From assembly GCF_001310955.1 (NCBI RefSeq), contig NZ_BAZX01000012.1:62001-126000 (forward strand): a DNA stretch of 64,000 nucleotides, written 5' to 3'. Within the stretch, counting starts at the first letter, position 1, and every line of letters begins with the position of its first letter. The DNA is from Marinifilum fragile JCM 15579. Lineage in GTDB: Bacteria; Bacteroidota; Bacteroidia; Bacteroidales; Marinifilaceae. Positions 55,129 to 63,570 of this stretch are shown here, in pieces. The notes beneath the pieces were generated by a model that saw only the letters and a program-made list of their open reading frames with translations, was not told where the DNA came from and did no database searches. A program made the position numbers and the translations under genes.

Positions 55129-56189
55129 CGCAATTTTAAATTTAAGTGTACCGAATACGAATCTTCATTTGCTGTTATCTTCAAATCGTGCTTCTCGGGA
55201 TAGATTAAAGATAGCCTCCTTTTTACATTTTGCAAGCCAATTCCTCCAATTACAGATTCTTGGTCGGAGCCAGATTGAGGAATGCTATTTTCAATATTTA
55301 GTTTCAACTCATTGTTTTTTACTCCTAAATCTATGGTGATCCAAGCATTTCCATCGAAACCTTTTGTGCTGTGCTTAAAACTATTTTCAATAAACGGTAG
55401 GATAATCATTGGAGCAATTTGGTTTAAACCAATATCTCCCCAAATGTTAAAACTGAGATCAATTCTATCGCCATATCGTATTTTTTCAAGCTCCAGGTAA
55501 CTTTTGATGCTGTCAACTTCTTTCTGAAGATCAACGCTTTTTGAGTTGGTTTCATACAACATATATCGCAGCAGTTCCGATAGTTTTAGGATTACATCCA
55601 AAGATTGATCAGACTTCTTTAAAATTAAAGAATATAAGCTATTTAAAGTATTAAAAAGAAAATGGGGTTGAACCTGATTTTTCAGGAACACCAATTCTGC
55701 TTCAAGCTTTTCCCTTACAAGAAGCTGTTCGTTTTGCTGTACTTTATTAACATGATCTACCAGTTTTAGAATAAATGGAATGGCCATTACCGTTCCCAGA
55801 TTAATCGAACTACGCATAATCTGTACATAGCTAAATATTGGCTGCACTTCAAACTCTTTCAAATAGTATTTCAGAATGATATAGTTGTCTGTAAATCGCT
55901 GTGTAAACGAAACGATGATAAGGGAAATTCCAAATAGCAAGATGAACTTGCCAATTTTTCTTTTGTACAGAAATTTTGGGAACAGGAAATAAATCACCCA
56001 ATACACCAATGCAATTTTTGCAGGAAGATTTATTAGTTCAACCATCATTGTTTTCTTGAAATTCATGTCGTAGCTTCCCCAGGTAACCGCAAAGAAGAGC
56101 AGGTAGAATATCCAGTAACTAATGTGTTGAACCCATTTGTTATTTAGGATTTTAGCAAAATTGTTTTTCTCTGAACTTATGATTTGCAT
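55125..56189 (-). CDS. LytS/YehU-type sensor histidine kinase
   Basis: The 354-aa membrane protein has four hydrophobic helices (about residues 20-150), then the His_kinase domain with QVQPHFLFNTLNSLYSLI (phospho-His) and a degenerate HATPase domain (IAPMIILPFIENSFKHS, GGIGLQNVKRRLSL). It has no periplasmic sensor domain, so it probably senses a cue in or near the membrane. It phosphorylates the LytTR regulator encoded next. It is divergent from the SusA-like gene, with 281 bp between the starts. Confidence 0.95.
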   Translation of the reverse strand: MQIISSEKNNFAKILNNKWVQHISYWIFYLLFFAVTWGSYDMNFKKTMMVELINLPAKIALVYWVIYFLFPKFLYKRKIGKFILLFGISLIIVSFTQRFTDNYIILKYYLKEFEVQPIFSYVQIMRSSINLGTVMAIPFILKLVDHVNKVQQNEQLLVREKLEAELVFLKNQVQPHFLFNTLNSLYSLILKKSDQSLDVILKLSELLRYMLYETNSKSVDLQKEVDSIKSYLELEKIRYGDRIDLSFNIWGDIGLNQIAPMIILPFIENSFKHSTKGFDGNAWITIDLGVKNNELKLNIENSIPQSGSDQESVIGGIGLQNVKRRLSLIYPEKHDLKITANEDSYSVHLNLKLR

Positions 56190-56412
56190 ATTGAGTTTTT
56201 GCGTTTGGATATCAATTCAATGCTATTTTACCGTATTTTTAATTACAAAGCAAGTTTGAATCTGTTTTGCTTGGTTTTTCTGGACCAAATACAATTTAAG
56301 AAGATGAAACAGTCGAAATTTCAGGACAAATTACAATTGGTTTCTATTTAGGCATTCCATCCATTTAGAAATGTATTCTGTTAAAATAAGTTGTTAAATT
56401 ATAGATACTTCC

Positions 56413-56456
56413 ATTACTTAGGGCTTGAGTTGGGAAAATACCAACAACTAAGTAAT
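56413..56456 (+). promoter_or_regulatory. Nested hairpin in the leader of the SusA-like gene
   Basis: ATTACTTAG (56413-56421) pairs with CTAAGTAAT (56448-56456). Inside it GTTGG (56429-56433) pairs with CCAAC (56441-56445). It ends 14 nt before the ATG at 56471, close enough to affect ribosome binding. No promoter was recognised between it and the kinase gene. Confidence 0.6.
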
Positions 56457-56470
56457 TCAAAACTTATAAT

Positions 56471-58321
56471 ATGAAACGTTTATTATTGGCATTAATTACG
56501 GTTTTGTTTTTAGGAAACATCACTGCCTCTGCAAAAAATAAGATTGATCATTTGGAACCTGCATTCTGGTGGGTCGGAATGAAGAGTCCAAAACTACAAT
56601 TGTTGGTGCATGGCGAGAACATCTCAGACTTGAAACCAGAATTGAATTATGATGGAGTGAGTATTGAAAAAGTAAGTCGAGTATCAAATCCAAATTATTT
56701 GTTTGTTGATTTATTAATTGATAAAAAGACAAAGGCTGGTGAATTTGTTATTCTTTTTAAGAAAGGAAAGAAGACTGCAATTACATATAAGTATAAACTT
56801 TTAAAAAGAGAAGAGGGCTCAGCACAAAGAATTGGATTTACTCCAAAAGATGTGATGTACCTAATTACTCCGGATCGCTTTGTCAATGGTAATCCTGATA
56901 ATGATAACGTGAAGGGCTTAAGTGAGCAAGCTGACAGAAGCAATTCCAATGGTCGCCATGGTGGTGATATTCAAGGAATGATCAATAGTCTTGATTATAT
57001 ATCAGATATGGGGTTTACTGCCATATGGGTGAATCCTTTGTTAGAAAATGACCAGGATAAATATTCCTACCATGGATATTCAACAACCGATTACTACAAA
57101 ATTGATGGACGATATGGATCGAATGAGGAATATCAGAACCTATCTCGTTTGGCCAAGGAAAAAGGCGTTGGCTTAATTATGGATGTGATACTAAACCATT
57201 GCGGATCGGAGCATTGGTGGATGAAAGATATGCCATCAGAAGATTGGATAAACAACAAGGGAGAGTTTATGCAGTGTACTCATAAGCGATCAACAATACA
57301 GGATACTTATGCATCTAAAGAGGATTTGAAACAATTTTCCGATGGTTGGTTTGTAAAAACAATGCCTGACTTGAATCAAAGAAATGAGTTCATGGCAACT
57401 TACCTAATCCAGAACGCAATTTGGTGGATAGAATATGCGGGCCTTTCGGGAATTCGTGTCGATACTTACCCATATTCAGATGCAGCATTTTTAGCAGAAT
57501 GGACCGGAAGAGTAATGGAAGAATATCCTAATTTCAATATTGTTGGCGAGGAATGGAGTACGAACCCTACGATTGTATCCTATTGGCAAAAGGGAAAAGT
57601 CAATCACGATGGTTATAGATCGAATTTACCTAGTTTAATGGACTTTCCTTTGCAAAATGCAATGGTAGAAGCATTGACCAAAGAAGAAACATGGGGTACG
57701 GGCTGGATTAAGCTATATGAAATGTTGGCCAATGACTTCCTGTATGCTGATCCGGGTAATCTGGTAATATTTCCGGATAATCATGATATGGCTCGAATTT
57801 TTGATCAGGTAAACAGAGATTACGATTTGTATAAAATGGCAATGGTATATACACTTACCATGCGTGGAATTCCTCAAATTTATTATGGAACGGAAATTTT
57901 AGCCAAGAGCGATGCAGGAGGTGATCATGGAAAGCTACGAACTGATTTTCCGGGCGGATGGAAAGGAGACAAAGTAAATGCATTTACTGGCGAAGGTTTG
58001 AGTGCTCAAGAAAAGGATGCGCAGAACTTCATGAGAAAACTGATGAATTGGAGAAAAATAAGTGATGTAATTCACAAGGGTAAATTAATGCACTATGCTC
58101 CTGATCTTGGCATTTACTCTTATTTCAGATTTACTGATGAGGGAAAAGTAATGGTGATTTTGAACAAGAACAAAGAAGCTGTTAAAATGGAAACCGCCAG
58201 ATATCATGAAATGTTGAATGGCAACGAAACAGGCAAAGATGTCATTTCAGGTAAAAACTATCGTTTGAATGGAAGTATTGAGGTTCCGGCACGATCGGCC
58301 TTAATTTTAGAGATAAATTAG
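56471..58321 (+). CDS. SusA-like GH13 neopullulanase/cyclomaltodextrinase, intact
   Basis: The 616-aa protein is almost the length of Bacteroides SusA. It has a signal peptide (ending near ASAKN), an N-terminal cyclomaltodextrinase beta domain (about 24-110, HLEPAFWWVGMKSPKLQLLV), the GH13 barrel (about 125-520) and a C-terminal beta domain. GH13 motifs: region I DVILNHCG, region II GIRVDTYPY (nucleophile Asp), region III IVGEEW (acid Glu) and region IV FPDNHDMAR. No lipobox is present, so it should be soluble in the periplasm, where it hydrolyses imported maltodextrins. It is the intact paralogue of the frameshifted gene at 46967-48830. Confidence 0.95.
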   Translation: MKRLLLALITVLFLGNITASAKNKIDHLEPAFWWVGMKSPKLQLLVHGENISDLKPELNYDGVSIEKVSRVSNPNYLFVDLLIDKKTKAGEFVILFKKGKKTAITYKYKLLKREEGSAQRIGFTPKDVMYLITPDRFVNGNPDNDNVKGLSEQADRSNSNGRHGGDIQGMINSLDYISDMGFTAIWVNPLLENDQDKYSYHGYSTTDYYKIDGRYGSNEEYQNLSRLAKEKGVGLIMDVILNHCGSEHWWMKDMPSEDWINNKGEFMQCTHKRSTIQDTYASKEDLKQFSDGWFVKTMPDLNQRNEFMATYLIQNAIWWIEYAGLSGIRVDTYPYSDAAFLAEWTGRVMEEYPNFNIVGEEWSTNPTIVSYWQKGKVNHDGYRSNLPSLMDFPLQNAMVEALTKEETWGTGWIKLYEMLANDFLYADPGNLVIFPDNHDMARIFDQVNRDYDLYKMAMVYTLTMRGIPQIYYGTEILAKSDAGGDHGKLRTDFPGGWKGDKVNAFTGEGLSAQEKDAQNFMRKLMNWRKISDVIHKGKLMHYAPDLGIYSYFRFTDEGKVMVILNKNKEAVKMETARYHEMLNGNETGKDVISGKNYRLNGSIEVPARSALILEIN

Positions 58322-58340
58322 AAATAGAAGTTAGAATGGA

Positions 58341-58372
58341 AGAATCCCTTGGTAATTTTACCAGGGGATTCT
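58341..58372. terminator. Hairpin between the convergent SusA-like and band-7 genes
   Basis: AGAATCCC / GGGATTCT with an inner GGTA / TACC pairing (58341-58372). The T-run behind it is weak, so its strength is uncertain. Confidence 0.55.
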
Positions 58373-58381
58373 CTTATGCCT

Positions 58382-59170
58382 TTATTTCTTATCCTTTTTA
58401 CTTTTGGTTTTTTCCTCCTTCGAATCCATTTTTAGCTCTTTGGTATTCCTTGGCAATACCTCTTCAGGGAATGGGAACAGAATGGTTGAGTTTTTCTCGG
58501 ATGCAATATTTGCCAAGGTTTGATACAACCTCAATTTAATGGCAGATGGTGATTTGTCAATCATTTTACCAGCAGATAGTAGGTTTGCTGCAGCTTCTTC
58601 TTCAGCCAAAGCAAGAATGACACGAGCACGGCGCGAACGTTCTGCTTCGGCCTGGTTGGCCATCATGCGGCGCATGTTCTCCGGCAACTGAATGTCTTTA
58701 ATTTTTACATCAATAATAACGATTCCCCATTCCTGGGTTTCCTTCTCAACAATGGTTTTGATGTTTTTACCCATCTCTTCCCGTTTCGAAAGAATGGTGT
58801 CTAGCTCAACTTTTCCGCAAACATCTCGCAAAGCAGCCTGAGCCAATTGCATAATGGCAAATTTGTATTCCTCCACTTCCAAAACTGCCTTCTCGGGATC
58901 ATCAATTTTAAAGAAAACCACCCCATCAATGCTACAAGGAACATTATCCTCGGTCATTACCTCCTGCGAATCGATATTGATGGTGATCACTCGAATGTCA
59001 ACAATATTCACGGTTTCTACAATGGGAATAATCCAGCGGAATCCTGGATTTAGGATTTTAATGTACTTTCCGAATCGGAATTTTAAAGCTCTTTTGTATT
59101 CGAAAATAATTCTGATGCCTGCAAAAAAGAATACTACAACTGCCGAAAATAAAATAAGAAAGATATCCAT
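58382..59170 (-). CDS. SPFH/band-7 (stomatin-like, slipin) membrane protein
   Basis: The 262-aa protein has one N-terminal membrane helix (about residues 3-22) and a band-7 domain (about 25-205: LNPGFRWIIPIVETVNIVDI, TEDNVPCSIDGVVFFKIDD, and the helix AEAERSRRARVILALAEEEA). A C-terminal oligomerisation helix and a Lys-rich tail (KEEKTKSKKDKK) follow. Slipins scaffold membrane microdomains, often with an NfeD-type protease gene beside them; none is seen here. It is a single gene. Confidence 0.94.
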   Translation of the reverse strand: MDIFLILFSAVVVFFFAGIRIIFEYKRALKFRFGKYIKILNPGFRWIIPIVETVNIVDIRVITINIDSQEVMTEDNVPCSIDGVVFFKIDDPEKAVLEVEEYKFAIMQLAQAALRDVCGKVELDTILSKREEMGKNIKTIVEKETQEWGIVIIDVKIKDIQLPENMRRMMANQAEAERSRRARVILALAEEEAAANLLSAGKMIDKSPSAIKLRLYQTLANIASEKNSTILFPFPEEVLPRNTKELKMDSKEEKTKSKKDKK

Positions 59171-59376
59171 GAGAAATGTTTTTAAAGTTGAAATGGGTGA
59201 GAAGAAGTAAGTTTCAGAAGTACTCTAAAGAATAGTATTATTCAATGATGATCGGCGTTTATTAAATTTACGAAATAACTTAGGTTGAGACAAAAGTTTA
59301 TGAGAATCATAAGTTTACATTTGGTAAGCAGTTTTTTGTTTTGTAGATTCATCTTAAATTATTGTAATGCAGTACC

Positions 59377-59752
59377 ATGAAAAACCTACAAAAAGTAATA
59401 GAAAATTACATTCAGGCCTATAATCAGTTCGATATTGAAGGAATGCTTACAGATTTGCACGAAGATGTAGTTTTGAGAACATTTCAGAGGGGATTTTGAC
59501 TTTGCGAACAGAAGGAATCGATGAATTTCACACTCAGGCTGAAAAAGCATGAATTGTTTTAGCCAGCGAGAGCAAATTATCAGGAATTGGGACATTCAAC
59601 TGGATAAAGTGGTAATTGATATTGATTATAAGGCCACTTTGGCCACCGATCTCCCCAGCGGAATGAAGCAAGGTGATATCCTAGAGATTTCGGGACAATC
59701 TGAATTTGTTTTTGAAGAGGATAAAATAATCCGGATTGTAGATAGGGCATAA
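59377..59752 (+). pseudogene. NTF2-like (SnoaL-type) protein, broken by two -1 frameshifts
   Basis: The ATG at 59377 opens a helix typical of NTF2-like proteins (ENYIQAYNQFDIEGMLTDL, then HEDVV) and meets a stop at about 59500. One added T in the T-run at 59471-59474 gives VVFENISEGILTLRTEGI. One added T at 59550 gives AEKALNCFSQREQIIRNW and leads to the stop at 59750-59752 through LEISGQSEFVFEEDKIIRIV. The restored protein is about 126 aa, a normal length for this cone-shaped fold of varied small-molecule-binding or enzyme roles. The last part (59549-59752) is open by itself. The good match after both repairs makes the call strong; function is unknown. Confidence 0.8.
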
Positions 59753-59844
59753 AATGGCAATTTGAAATTATCGATGTCTGCACAAAAGCTTGACATCTAA
59801 ATTTTAGTGAGGTATCTTATGGGTTAATACACAAAAGTAAGATT

Positions 59845-60414
59845 ATGCCTTTATTTAAATCATCACTTGAAAAAAGATTGTGGCTATACGCACTGTTGGT
59901 ATGGCTTGCCATTTTAACCAGCTTGATTTTTGGATATCCCTTGCTGCAGAAGCTAGGTGCTGAGAATATGGAGGCTCTTATTTTTATTCTGTGCATGATT
60001 ATTATTGGTACCACTGTTATTTTACACACCTTTCGTCGTGCCAACGACAAGAACGATACCGTTACTGTACTTGGCATATTGGCAGTATTCATGATGTTAT
60101 TTCTTCGCCTTGGATTGGCCGAGCGTTCTCATCTGATAGAATATTCGGTGCTTACCGTTTTTATTCACCGTGCCATGCTCGAACGATACACGGAAAAGTA
60201 CAAAGCCTTAACAATTGCCCTATTAACTTTGCTGCTTTCTTTTTTAATTGGTGTGTTCGACGAATGTGTGCAGGTGTTTATTCCACGACGCGTGTTCGAT
60301 ATGGCCGACTTTCTTTTTAATGGTTTGGCTGCAGGTATGGCCATTGGAGCCAGTTTGTTGTGGCAATGGATTCGAAAGAAAACGGCTTTGCCTCAGTCTC
60401 GACCGAAACGCTGA
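59845..60414 (+). CDS. VanZ-family membrane protein
   Basis: The 189-aa protein has about five hydrophobic helices and the VanZ-family pattern: ERSHLIEYSVL in the middle, then a helix, GVFDECVQVFIPRRVFDMAD and FLFNGLAAGMAIG. VanZ-like proteins are linked with teicoplanin resistance in enterococci, but in Bacteroidetes their role is unknown. It has its own terminator and stands before the RloA/RloB-type pair. Confidence 0.85.
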   Translation: MPLFKSSLEKRLWLYALLVWLAILTSLIFGYPLLQKLGAENMEALIFILCMIIIGTTVILHTFRRANDKNDTVTVLGILAVFMMLFLRLGLAERSHLIEYSVLTVFIHRAMLERYTEKYKALTIALLTLLLSFLIGVFDECVQVFIPRRVFDMADFLFNGLAAGMAIGASLLWQWIRKKTALPQSRPKR

Positions 60415-60416
60415 AC

Positions 60417-60448
60417 GCTGACAGGTCTTGCGACGCTGTCAGGTTTTT
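60417..60448 (+). terminator. Rho-independent terminator after the VanZ-family gene
   Basis: CTGACAG (60418-60424) / CTGTCAG (60436-60442), an 11-nt loop, then a run of five T. Confidence 0.85.
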
Positions 60449-60570
60449 CTTTGCCTTATTTCTCAAATTAAATTTTGTTAAAATCCTATTAAAAACACAA
60501 TAATGAGTTGTTTTTAGAGTTTTTATCCCTTATTTTGCAATTGAAACGCAAATTAGAAAGGAAAAATATC

Positions 60571-61883
60571 ATGTTAGTAAATTTTTCAGTACAAAACTTC
60601 CGTTCCATAAAAGATAAAATCACCTTGTCTTTTGAAGCGACCAAATCACAAGATTTAGAAGATTATTATATCATTGAGCCAAAGGAGGGAGTTCGATTAT
60701 TAAAATTGGGGATGATTTATGGGGCCAATGCTTCAGGAAAAACGAATGTTTTGATGGCAATTGATTTTCTGAGAGATTTAATATTGGACCCGACTAATAT
60801 CAAAACAGAGGCTTAGATGTAATGCCTTTTTTGTTTGATTCGATTACTGTTGGAGAAAATTCAATTTTCAGTATTGAATTCTATAAGAAAAATATAAAAT
60901 ATTATTATGAGGTTGAGTTAAATGAACATTCAATAATAAGGGAACAATTAAATTATTTTAACCCTAATAAATCCTTGGTCTTTAAAAGAACAACTGATGT
61001 TTTAAAACAGTTGACAACAATAAATTTTGGAAGTAAGATTGGAGTTAAAAAAGTTCATAAAGAGATTTTAGAAGCAAATACTTTATGGAATAATACAGTA
61101 TTTGGAGGGTTTTTGAAAACAAATTTTGAATCTTTTCAAATGCAGGAAGTTTTGGATTGGTTTAAGAATAACTTAAAGCCTATTGTAGTTCCTAGGACAG
61201 AATTAGCATCATATGTATCTGAAAAAATTGAGGATAATGAAATAGATAAGAATACGGTTCTTAATATTCTTAAGAAAGCAGATTTTAATATTTCTGATAT
61301 TGAAATCAAGAGAGAAGAGCAAAATGTCACTGATGAATTGATGAATTTTGTGAGTAAAAACATGAATATATCTTATCATGACCTAATGGATCTTAAAGCA
61401 AAAGGGAAAATTCAGGGAATTGAAATATTATTTCAACACGAAACAGAAAGTGGTATTCCCCTAGAGTTACCTTTTGGATTAGAGTCCCAGGGGACGCAAA
61501 GATATTATGAATTTGGTGGTCTATTAGATTTAATGATTAGAAATAGTGCTGTATTTTCGATAGATGAATTCGAATCATCTTTACATCCAGATTTATTAAA
61601 GCACTTTTTGCTAAGCTTTCTGGTTAATTCAAAACAATCTCAGTTAATTGCTACTACCCATTTGCGTGAGTTATTAATGGAACAAGATATCTTTAGAAAA
61701 GATGCCATTTGGTTTACGGAAAAAAAAGAAGATGGAAGTACAGATTTGTTTTCTTTAGATGATTTTGATACATCTGTTATTCGTAAAAACAGTTCAATTT
61801 ACAATGCCTATAAAGCAGGAAAATTGGGTGCAACTCCAAACCTGAGTGATTACTATTTAGATATTGATTATGGCGAGGAGTAA
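60571..61883 (+). pseudogene. RloA/AbiL-type AAA ATPase, one -1 frameshift
   Basis: From the ATG at 60571 (behind GAAAGGAAAAAT) the protein begins MLVNFSVQNFRSIKDKITLS, the start of SMC-like AAA_15/AAA_21 ATPases, and carries Walker A GANASGKTN (about residue 53). The first frame stops at 60816. The next frame is open from 60822 and continues the protein: MPFLFD, a middle regulatory region, SQGTQRYYEFGGLL (signature-like), Walker B VFSIDEFESSLHP and QLIATTHLRELL. One added T at 60813-60814 (KTEALDVMPFLFD) restores a protein of about 438 aa. RloA-type ATPases act with RloB in putative abortive-infection defence. The RloB-like gene overlaps its end by 14 bp. Confidence 0.88.
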
Positions 61884-62513
61884 TCGAAGAGTTCAAGGCA
61901 GGAAAAGAGGTCAGGGAAACAAAACTATTTATGTTTTGGTTGATGGGGAGACCGAACAAATTTATTTACATCAATTAAAACAATTTGAAAATTTAAAGGC
62001 TATTTCCATTAAACCAGATCTCCCTAAAAAGAAGAGCTTAAGAGATCAATATGAGTTGATAAAGGAGGAAGCAAAACATTACGATAATGCAATTTGGTTG
62101 GTTGATTTTGATGAGATTCTAAAACATGAACGAGAGTTAGGGGAAAAGGAAAATCACCGCTAACTGAGTTCAATGAGTATTATACGGAATTGGATGCTCT
62201 TGAAAATGTTGATGTGTTGGTAAATACTCCTTGTTTAGAATATTGGTATTTATTACACTTAAAAAATACAAGGAAGTTTTATGCATCATATTCAGCTTTT
62301 GAAAAAGACCTGAACGCCAAGCCAATTACTGGGTACAATAAATCGCGCAAATATTATGTGGCACGACCAGGCATTTATGCCAAACTTAAACCAAACATGC
62401 TAAATGCATATAATAGAGCGAAACAACTAGGAAATTACGATCCAAAGAATCCACAACAAGCAAAGGCCGAAATTTATCGCTTGTTTGAGTTACTTGGAAT
62501 AATTATGAAATAG
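61870..62513 (+). pseudogene. RloB-family protein (putative defence partner), one -1 frameshift
   Basis: The ATG at 61870 gives MARSNRRVQGRKRGQGNKT, then IYVLVDGETEQIYLHQLK, the RloB start (a Toprim-like acidic DGETE motif). The frame runs through NAIWLVDFDEIL and stops at 62163. The second frame (about 62139-62513) continues GKGKSPLTEFNEYYTELDAL, then NTPCLEYWYLLHL, as in RloB, to LFELLGIIMK. One added base in GGGGAAAAGG (62140-62149) joins them into a protein of about 215 aa, the usual RloB length. RloA-RloB pairs occur in restriction-modification and phage-defence islands and resemble the lactococcal AbiL pair; the effector activity (possibly nuclease) is inferred. Confidence 0.87.
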
Positions 62514-62530
62514 CAAAATATATTGAGTTT

Positions 62531-63049
62531 ATGTGGGAAGTTATTTTTTACTTTATAATTGTTTTTCCTTTAGGGTATAGAAACTACCTTAAAAATAAAA
62601 ATTATTCATTATCAGCTAAATTAATGAATTTGATAGTTTCCTTTTTACTGTCCATCTATTTTGCATCTGAATTGAGAAGACAAGTTTGGGAGTTAATTGA
62701 AAATGGGACTTCGATTTTTCTCTTACATAGTGAAATTGGCATTCCTCAATGGTTTCACGTTTTATCATCAGTTATATATTTTCTAGTCTGCTTTCATTGT
62801 TCAGCACTTGCTATAAGCCTAGGGATAAAAAAGAATTATACAAGGCAACTCTTAATTAAAAGTATTCCAATAATTGGAATTTTATTGATAATCAATTCAG
62901 CTATTTTATTTATGAAAGAGGATTCGTCAATGGTAGGTAGATTTATGTATTCATGTATTATATCAATAATATTTTGGGTCCCAATTTTTCTCAGTCTAGT
63001 TTTTGTGTTAAGAAGTCGTCCAATGAAAGAAATGTATGCAGAAAAATAA
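62531..63049 (+). CDS. Small multi-pass membrane protein, unknown
   Basis: The 172-aa protein has about five hydrophobic segments (about residues 2-20, 28-46, 72-95, 105-125 and 138-163) with short polar loops, for example LRRQVWELIENG. No family is recognised. It starts only 17 bp after the RloB-like gene, so it may be co-transcribed with the RloA/RloB pair. A membrane partner is a common feature of defence systems, but there is no direct sign of it here. Confidence 0.75.
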   Translation: MWEVIFYFIIVFPLGYRNYLKNKNYSLSAKLMNLIVSFLLSIYFASELRRQVWELIENGTSIFLLHSEIGIPQWFHVLSSVIYFLVCFHCSALAISLGIKKNYTRQLLIKSIPIIGILLIINSAILFMKEDSSMVGRFMYSCIISIIFWVPIFLSLVFVLRSRPMKEMYAEK

Positions 63050-63089
63050 AGCTTAATAGCTTTTAAGTTGCATTAATCCAAAAACAATC

Positions 63090-63479
63090 ATGAAACCAAC
63101 CATCAAAATATTCGGAATCCTATTGATACTAGTAGGAATATTATTGCTTTTTGCCCCTGAAATCATCTTTGGTTTTTTGGAGAGTAATAAGGGGGCGTTT
63201 TGGGTTTATTGGCTTGCCATTTTGGTGCGCTTGGTGTTGGGAGCTATTTTAATTCTATCGGCCAAGGAATCAAAACATCCGCTTGCGGTTAAAATAATTG
63301 GTGGCATGTTTGTGATTGCTGCACTCATCTTTTTGTTTATGGGCCAGCAAAACTTTCAGGAGTTTATTGCTACTGTACTTAGCGCATTTACTTCTTACGT
63401 TCCTCTTGTAGGATTGGTGAGCATTGCCTTTGGTAGCTTTTTTATTTATGCTTTTACTGGGCGAAGGGCCAAAGAATAA
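63090..63479 (+). CDS. Small membrane protein, unknown
   Basis: The 129-aa protein has four hydrophobic segments (about 7-27, 36-58, 66-86 and 95-122). It resembles small uncharacterised Bacteroidetes membrane proteins; no motif is recognised. It starts 40 bp after the previous gene, and its G+C is higher than in the RloA/RloB genes, like the usual genes of the window. Confidence 0.75.
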   Translation: MKPTIKIFGILLILVGILLLFAPEIIFGFLESNKGAFWVYWLAILVRLVLGAILILSAKESKHPLAVKIIGGMFVIAALIFLFMGQQNFQEFIATVLSAFTSYVPLVGLVSIAFGSFFIYAFTGRRAKE

Positions 63480-63570
63480 TTAAATCCTGAATTTTATATA
63501 TCAAAAAATACATTGCAGAACATTTCCAGATGTTAAGTGTTTATTTAATGTTACATTAAAATTAGAATCG

